From Clostridia bacterium (GTDB lineage: Bacteria > Bacillota > Clostridia > Oscillospirales > Acutalibacteraceae): a DNA stretch of 6,656 bases. This document shows, one piece after another, positions 1-6,656 of this stretch. A model generated the notes under the pieces. That model did not search any database. It saw only the letters and a list, made by a program, of their open reading frames with translations, and was not told the origin of the DNA. The position numbers and the translations under genes are program-made. The stretch covers positions 1 through 6,656 of the forward strand of contig JAFWCS010000346.1 in NCBI GenBank assembly GCA_017534365.1, written 5' to 3'. The stretch's first letter is position 1; each line of letters starts with the position of its first letter.

Positions 1-1
1 C

Positions 2-1177
2 AAACAGTATTTTCTGCCGAAGTTCGAGCTGCATGACATCCCCGTGCTGCACTTTGCCAGCCGCGCGGAAATGGAGGCGCGGTTCAATGCGGACGCGCAG
101 ACCCCGGTGCGCATGCTCAAGGATGAAACCTACCGCGTCACGTTCTTCACCGTCGAGAATACCGGCGCGCCGAAGCAATACGGCATTTTCATCTGCATCC
201 ATCATCTGGTGATGGACAACGCCGCCTGCCTCGTCTTTTTCAACGACCTGCTTGCGGTCTACCGTCATCTGAAGGACGGCAAGCCCATGCCGAAGCCCCT
301 GGGCAAATTCGAGGACCGTATTCAGCGCGAGCTGGCCTACGCCGCAGATCCTGAGAATTCCAGGCGCGAGGAAGCGGCCTATACGGAGTATATCACCAAG
401 GACGGCGAGCCGCTGTATCTCGGCGTCGAGGGCCCGAAGCTGCTCGAAGCCGAACGCGCGAAGAAAAAGGATCCCACGATCATGGCGCCTTCGCTTTTCG
501 ACCCGATCCACGACCGCGCGGCCTTCACAAAGCACACTGTGCCGCCGGAGATCAGCGAAAAGCTCGTGGCCTTTATGGAGGAGAACGAGGTCGGCGGCGA
601 ATGCCTGGTTCAGCTGGGCATGCGCCTGCATATCGCGAAGATCAACAACCGGCATACAGATACGTATTTCATCACCCTCTGCCCCCGCCGCCGCACGCTG
701 GAAGAGAAGCGTTCGGGCGGTTCCGTGACGGCGCCCCTGCCGTGGCGCGTAGCGCTGACGGAGGATATGACCTTCCGCGAGGCGCTGGGCAAGATGAAGG
801 AGGCGCAGGTCTGGGCGTTCCGCCACATAGATTATCCTTACATGGAATATCGCGACCTGCAGCGCAAGCTTTTCTATTATCCCGCCGCTGCCGGCGCGTC
901 AACGATGATGTTCTCCTGGCTTCCGCTGGCGGAAAACACGCTCGGCGACTGGGAGTATGAATTCATCGGCTACGGCCTGGGCCGCTACGTGATGGTGCTT
1001 TATACCTTTGCGTTCCAGGATCCCAGGACCGGTTGCCTGAAGATGACCTATCAGCATCGCACACATTTCGTCAGCGTCGAGGATATCGACGCCCTGCAGG
1101 CCGGCACGGTCAAGGCGCTGCAGCTCGGCACGGACAACCCCGATCTCACCGTCGGCGAGATCCTGGATCAGATATAA
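2..1177 (+). CDS. Free-standing NRPS-type condensation-domain protein (5' end outside window)
   Basis: The frame is open from the first full codon at base 2 to TAA at 1175-1177, giving 391 visible residues with the N-terminus missing. The condensation superfamily joins an acyl or aminoacyl group held on a carrier protein to an amine or alcohol. Seen: HHLVMDN at 200-220 is the catalytic C3 motif (usual form HHxxxDG). GGSVTAPLPWRV from 716 fits the C5 region (usually GxFVNTLPLR), followed by TFREAL. FRHIDYPYMEY from 818 fits C6 (HQDYPFE). The end DLTVGEILDQI is a normal C-domain close. HHxxxDG usually lies near residue 130-150, so perhaps 60-90 residues are missing. No adenylation domain or fused carrier follows, so the protein ends with this domain. 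A discrete carrier gene starts 22 bases later and is the likely partner. Oddity: the final Gly of the motif is Asn. Alternatives are an acyltransferase of the wax-ester-synthase/PapA type, which shares the fold and motif. GTG at 44 is only an internal codon. The substrate is unknown. Confidence 0.85.
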   Translation, partial: KQYFLPKFELHDIPVLHFASRAEMEARFNADAQTPVRMLKDETYRVTFFTVENTGAPKQYGIFICIHHLVMDNAACLVFFNDLLAVYRHLKDGKPMPKPLGKFEDRIQRELAYAADPENSRREEAAYTEYITKDGEPLYLGVEGPKLLEAERAKKKDPTIMAPSLFDPIHDRAAFTKHTVPPEISEKLVAFMEENEVGGECLVQLGMRLHIAKINNRHTDTYFITLCPRRRTLEEKRSGGSVTAPLPWRVALTEDMTFREALGKMKEAQVWAFRHIDYPYMEYRDLQRKLFYYPAAAGASTMMFSWLPLAENTLGDWEYEFIGYGLGRYVMVLYTFAFQDPRTGCLKMTYQHRTHFVSVEDIDALQAGTVKALQLGTDNPDLTVGEILDQI

Positions 1178-1187
1178 CGTATCAAAC

Positions 1188-1200
1188 GGAGCAGAAAGGA
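1188..1200 (+). promoter_or_regulatory. Overlapping ribosome binding sites for the carrier-protein gene
   Basis: Two Shine-Dalgarno-like cores fit two in-frame ATG codons. GGAG at 1188-1191 sits 8 bases before ATG 1200. AAGGA at 1196-1200 sits 8 bases before ATG 1209. Both spacings are good, so the sequence does not decide whether the protein begins MITMLEQL or MLEQL. The two forms differ by three residues. Confidence 0.55.
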
Positions 1201-1439
1201 TGATTACTATGCTGGAACAACTGAAAGCCCTGATTTGCCAATTCGTGGATGTGGAGCCGGACACCATTACGGAGGATTCGATCCTGCGCAAGGGTCTGGG
1301 TCTGAATTCCTTTGACCTTGTATCCGTTGCCACGGCGGCGGAAGCCGTCTTCGGCGTGACGATCCCGGACAGCAAGCTCGGCGGGCTCAAAACCGTCGGC
1401 GACGTGCTCAGCTTCATCCAGGCCGCGCAGCAGGGATAA
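1200..1439 (+). CDS. Discrete acyl/peptidyl carrier protein
   Basis: This encodes 79 residues from ATG 1200, or 76 from ATG 1209, the usual size of a stand-alone carrier protein. LGLNSFDLV around 1302-1325 is the phosphopantetheine attachment motif. Ser37 (codon 1308-1310) should carry the 4'-phosphopantetheine arm after modification by a PPTase. The rest matches the four-helix carrier fold: helix I (LEQLKALICQFV), DSIL before the loop, helix II (LVSVATAAEAVFG), then VTIP and the family-typical TVGDVLSFI. An Asn precedes the serine, where fatty-acid ACPs normally have Asp (DSL). This favours a secondary-metabolism carrier over the housekeeping AcpP. The gene follows the condensation gene by 22 bases with no terminator between them, so they are probably co-transcribed and act together: the carrier presents a thioester to the condensation enzyme. 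The load is unknown, and no loading enzyme is in view. Confidence 0.88.
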   Translation: MITMLEQLKALICQFVDVEPDTITEDSILRKGLGLNSFDLVSVATAAEAVFGVTIPDSKLGGLKTVGDVLSFIQAAQQG

Positions 1440-1469
1440 GCCCCGGCCGGACACTATTTGATCAGAGTC

Positions 1470-1516
1470 AAAGCAGGCAGATGCGCAAACCGCACCGGCC
1501 TGCTTTTATTTTATTT
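1470..1516 (+). terminator. Intrinsic terminator of the condensation/carrier operon
   Basis: A 9-bp perfect stem, AAAGCAGGC (1470-1478) with GCCTGCTTT (1498-1506), encloses a second 4-bp stem, TGCG (1482-1485) with CGCA (1491-1494), around the loop CAAAC. The two stems are separated by a symmetric 3x3 internal loop. The T-rich tail follows at once, with T4, T4 and T3 interrupted by single A residues up to 1516. It begins 30 bases after the carrier stop codon. This isolates the upstream operon from rpoB. Confidence 0.88.
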
Positions 1517-1544
1517 CATTATATATATTGCGAGGGGGAGATGA

Positions 1545-1579
1545 CCGGGCGATCCCTGCTTGCGCAAGGAATCGCCCGG
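1545..1579. repeat. GC-rich perfect inverted repeat (9-bp arms)
   Basis: CCGGGCGAT (1545-1553) and ATCGCCCGG (1571-1579) are perfect inverted arms around 17 bases. The spacer contains the 10-base palindrome CTTGCGCAAG (1559-1568), which can form an inner 3-bp hairpin. No T-run follows on either strand, so it is a poor intrinsic terminator. It lies alone between the upstream terminator and the AT-rich tract. It may be a structured RNA remnant, an intergenic repeat unit or a protein-binding palindrome. The sequence does not decide. Confidence 0.6.
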
Positions 1580-1700
1580 GATCCTGCTTTACCCGCAAAA
1601 TCCTGTGTCGCCTGCCGCCGCGCTGCATTGTGCATATTCTCCAATCAATAGAAAATAATAACCAAATATATCGAACTTTTCTGCAAAAAATTCGTATAGA

Positions 1701-1737
1701 TGCATAAATGTAAAATTTTCTGCCGATAATTTATGCA
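1701..1737. repeat. AT-rich inverted repeat, perfect 9-base arms
   Basis: TGCATAAAT (1701-1709) is perfectly repeated in inverse as ATTTATGCA (1729-1737), with 19 bases between the arms. The spacer contains the palindrome AAAATTTT (1712-1719). Arm centres are 28 bases apart. As RNA it would be a weak AT hairpin. As DNA it could be a split operator. It is about 200 bases upstream of the rpoB promoter, so any regulatory role there is uncertain. Confidence 0.5.
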
Positions 1738-1838
1738 ATTCGCACAGGGCGATTTGCGCGCCGCATGGTCTGCGGCTGCGCACGCTGCTTTTTTGCGGAG
1801 CGCTTGCCATCCGGACAGGCGAGCGCAACGATTTTTTT
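1735..1838 (+). other. GC-rich hairpin cluster ending in T7 (possible structured RNA)
   Basis: Within AT-rich flanks lies a GC-rich block that can fold into three hairpins. H1 pairs GCAATTCGC (1735-1743) with GCGATTTGC (1749-1757), one T-T mismatch. H2 has an 11-bp stem, 1755-1765 with 1771-1782, one bulged T at 1777 and a TGGTC loop. T6 begins six bases after it at 1789. H3 pairs GCGCTTGCC (1800-1808) with GGCGAGCGC (1818-1826), one G-T wobble, and T7 follows five bases later at 1832-1838. H1 and H2 share three bases and so compete. The gap between stems and T-runs is longer than in an ideal terminator. GATAAT at 1725-1730 is a possible -10 but I found no good -35. I recognise no known RNA family. 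An RNA here is an inference; the palindromes are seen. Confidence 0.35.
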
Positions 1839-1851
1839 GCCTTTATAACCA

Positions 1852-1896
1852 GATTTTTAAAAAAATCGATAAAAATATAAAAAAAATACAAGAAAA
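1852..1896 (+). promoter_or_regulatory. Phased A-tracts / UP element upstream of the rpoB promoter
   Basis: A-runs lie at 1859-1865, 1871-1875, 1879-1886 and 1893-1896. Their centres are about 9.5 to 12 bases apart, close to one helical turn, so the DNA is expected to be bent. The A8 run falls near -50 of the inferred start site, where the alpha-subunit C-terminal domains bind UP elements. GATTTTT/AAAAATC (1852-1858, 1861-1867) is also an inverted pair. The contrast with the GC-rich genome is strong. Confidence 0.7.
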
Positions 1897-1899
1897 GTA

Positions 1900-1928
1900 T
1901 TGACAAGCAGGCGATCCCTTGCTATAAT
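1900..1928 (+). promoter_or_regulatory. Perfect-consensus sigma-A promoter of rpoBC
   Basis: TTGACA (1900-1905) is followed by exactly 17 bases and TATAAT (1923-1928): six of six at both hexamers with the optimal spacer. TG at 1920-1921 one base before the hexamer adds an extended -10. With the A-tracts upstream this is about as strong a housekeeping promoter as the rules allow. The expected transcript start is near 1935, giving a leader of about 115 nt to the rpoB ATG. It points at rpoB and has no competing gene between. Confidence 0.93.
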
Positions 1929-1931
1929 CAT

Positions 1932-1952
1932 AATTCCATTTATGGTGGAATT
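1932..1952 (+). promoter_or_regulatory. Inverted repeat at the rpoB transcription start
   Basis: AATTCCA (1932-1938) and TGGAATT (1946-1952) form a perfect 7-bp inverted repeat around a 7-base loop. It overlaps the predicted transcript start near 1935. It could be a 5'-terminal RNA hairpin, if the start lies at or before 1932, or a binding site for a dimeric regulator positioned to block initiation. Confidence 0.5.
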
Positions 1953-1955
1953 GCG

Positions 1956-2000
1956 CCCTTTGCCGGACCCATTATTTTGTATATAATAGGCGGCGAAGGG
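1956..2000 (+). promoter_or_regulatory. Long hairpin in the rpoB leader
   Basis: CCCTTTGCCG (1956-1965) pairs with CGGCGAAGGG (1991-2000) over 10 bp, with a single G-U wobble. Inside, two C-G pairs (1968-1969 with 1989-1990) and a 5-bp AT stem (1971-1975 with 1983-1987) can stack on it. No T-run follows, so it is not a terminator. Competing pairings exist: CGGACC (1964-1969) with GGTCCG (2011-2016), and GGCGG (1989-1993) with CCGCC (2014-2018). The inner AT stem includes TATAAT at 1982-1987, so some symmetry may come from a second promoter. Confidence 0.5.
1960..1987 (+). promoter_or_regulatory. Possible second rpoB promoter (weak)
   Basis: TATAAT (1982-1987) is a perfect -10 hexamer. The best -35 is TTGCCG (1960-1965), four of six, with a 16-base spacer. 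Transcripts would start near 1994, giving a short leader of about 56 nt lacking the long hairpin. The call is weak because the hexamer also forms part of the leader hairpin. Confidence 0.3.
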
Positions 2001-2035
2001 GAACAGGCGCGGTCCGCCGTGAGACTTTTTGAAAC

Positions 2036-2039
2036 GGAG
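2036..2039 (+). promoter_or_regulatory. Ribosome binding site deciding the rpoB start
   Basis: GGAG at 2036-2039 lies 10 bases before ATG 2050. A longer reading from TTG 2029 would place this site inside the coding region, and no Shine-Dalgarno core is seen before TTG 2029. The start at 2050 also gives an N-terminus ([17 protein letters not shown]) of the length seen in clostridial RpoB. The codon just before it, TCA, is of a type absent from the rest of the gene. Confidence 0.8.
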
Positions 2040-2049
2040 TGATGAATCA

Positions 2050-5880
<3,831 letters not shown>

Positions 5881-5883
5881 TGA

Positions 5884-6656
<773 letters not shown>

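Noticed and set aside
899..1454. Two - strand open frames opposite the condensation and carrier genes
   Set aside because: Both overlap genes with clear motifs on the + strand and show no recognisable domains.
1545..1590. Second intrinsic terminator
   Set aside because: The stem is strong but is followed by GATCCTGCTTTACC, with no T-run, and neither strand offers one.
2029..2049. TTG 2029 as the rpoB start, adding seven residues
   Set aside because: It would place the GGAG site inside the gene and lacks its own ribosome site. The extra residues do not resemble known RpoB N-termini.
1440..2049. tRNA, rRNA, CRISPR array or insertion sequence in the long spacer
   Set aside because: No cloverleaf or CCA end, no regularly spaced direct repeats, no transposase fragment and no target-site duplication could be seen.

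Overview
The window reads as chromosomal DNA from a GC-rich clostridial Firmicute. Coding regions are roughly 60% G+C by eye. The RpoB start (short N-terminus leading into [11 protein letters not shown]), the phrase [19 protein letters not shown], an RpoB of 1276 residues without the large inserts of the E. coli subunit, and the RpoC form [10 protein letters not shown]...LLAEIDL all resemble Clostridia, perhaps the Oscillospirales side. The family is an inference from memory and no database was searched.

Layout, all genes on the + strand. (1) Positions 2-1177: the 3' part of a free-standing condensation-domain (NRPS C-domain superfamily) gene, cut by the left window edge. (2) Positions 1200-1439: a small discrete acyl/peptidyl carrier protein, 22 bases downstream. 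The pair looks like the end of a small natural-product or acyl-amide operon. It closes with a clear intrinsic terminator at 1470-1516. (3) Positions 1440-2049: 610 bases without a protein gene. They hold the terminator, a strong GC-rich inverted repeat (1545-1579), an AT-rich tract with a perfect 9-base inverted repeat (1701-1737), a GC-rich island of consecutive hairpins ending in T7 (1735-1838), phased A-tracts, and a perfect-consensus sigma-A promoter (TTGACA, 17 bases, TATAAT, with extended -10). A structured leader of about 115 nt then runs to the rpoB start. (4) Positions 2050-5880: complete rpoB. (5) Positions 5926-6656: start of rpoC, cut by the right window edge after 243 codons.

rpoB and rpoC encode the two large catalytic subunits of RNA polymerase and are very probably co-transcribed, with 45 bases between them and no terminator. 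In most Firmicutes rplJ-rplL lie directly upstream of rpoB. Here they do not. rpoBC has its own very strong promoter and long leader and abuts a secondary-metabolism-like module. No mobile element, CRISPR array, tRNA or rRNA was seen. The most interesting parts are the unusual gene neighbourhood, the condensation protein with HHxxxDN instead of HHxxxDG, and the dense layer of nucleic-acid structure between the carrier gene and rpoB.
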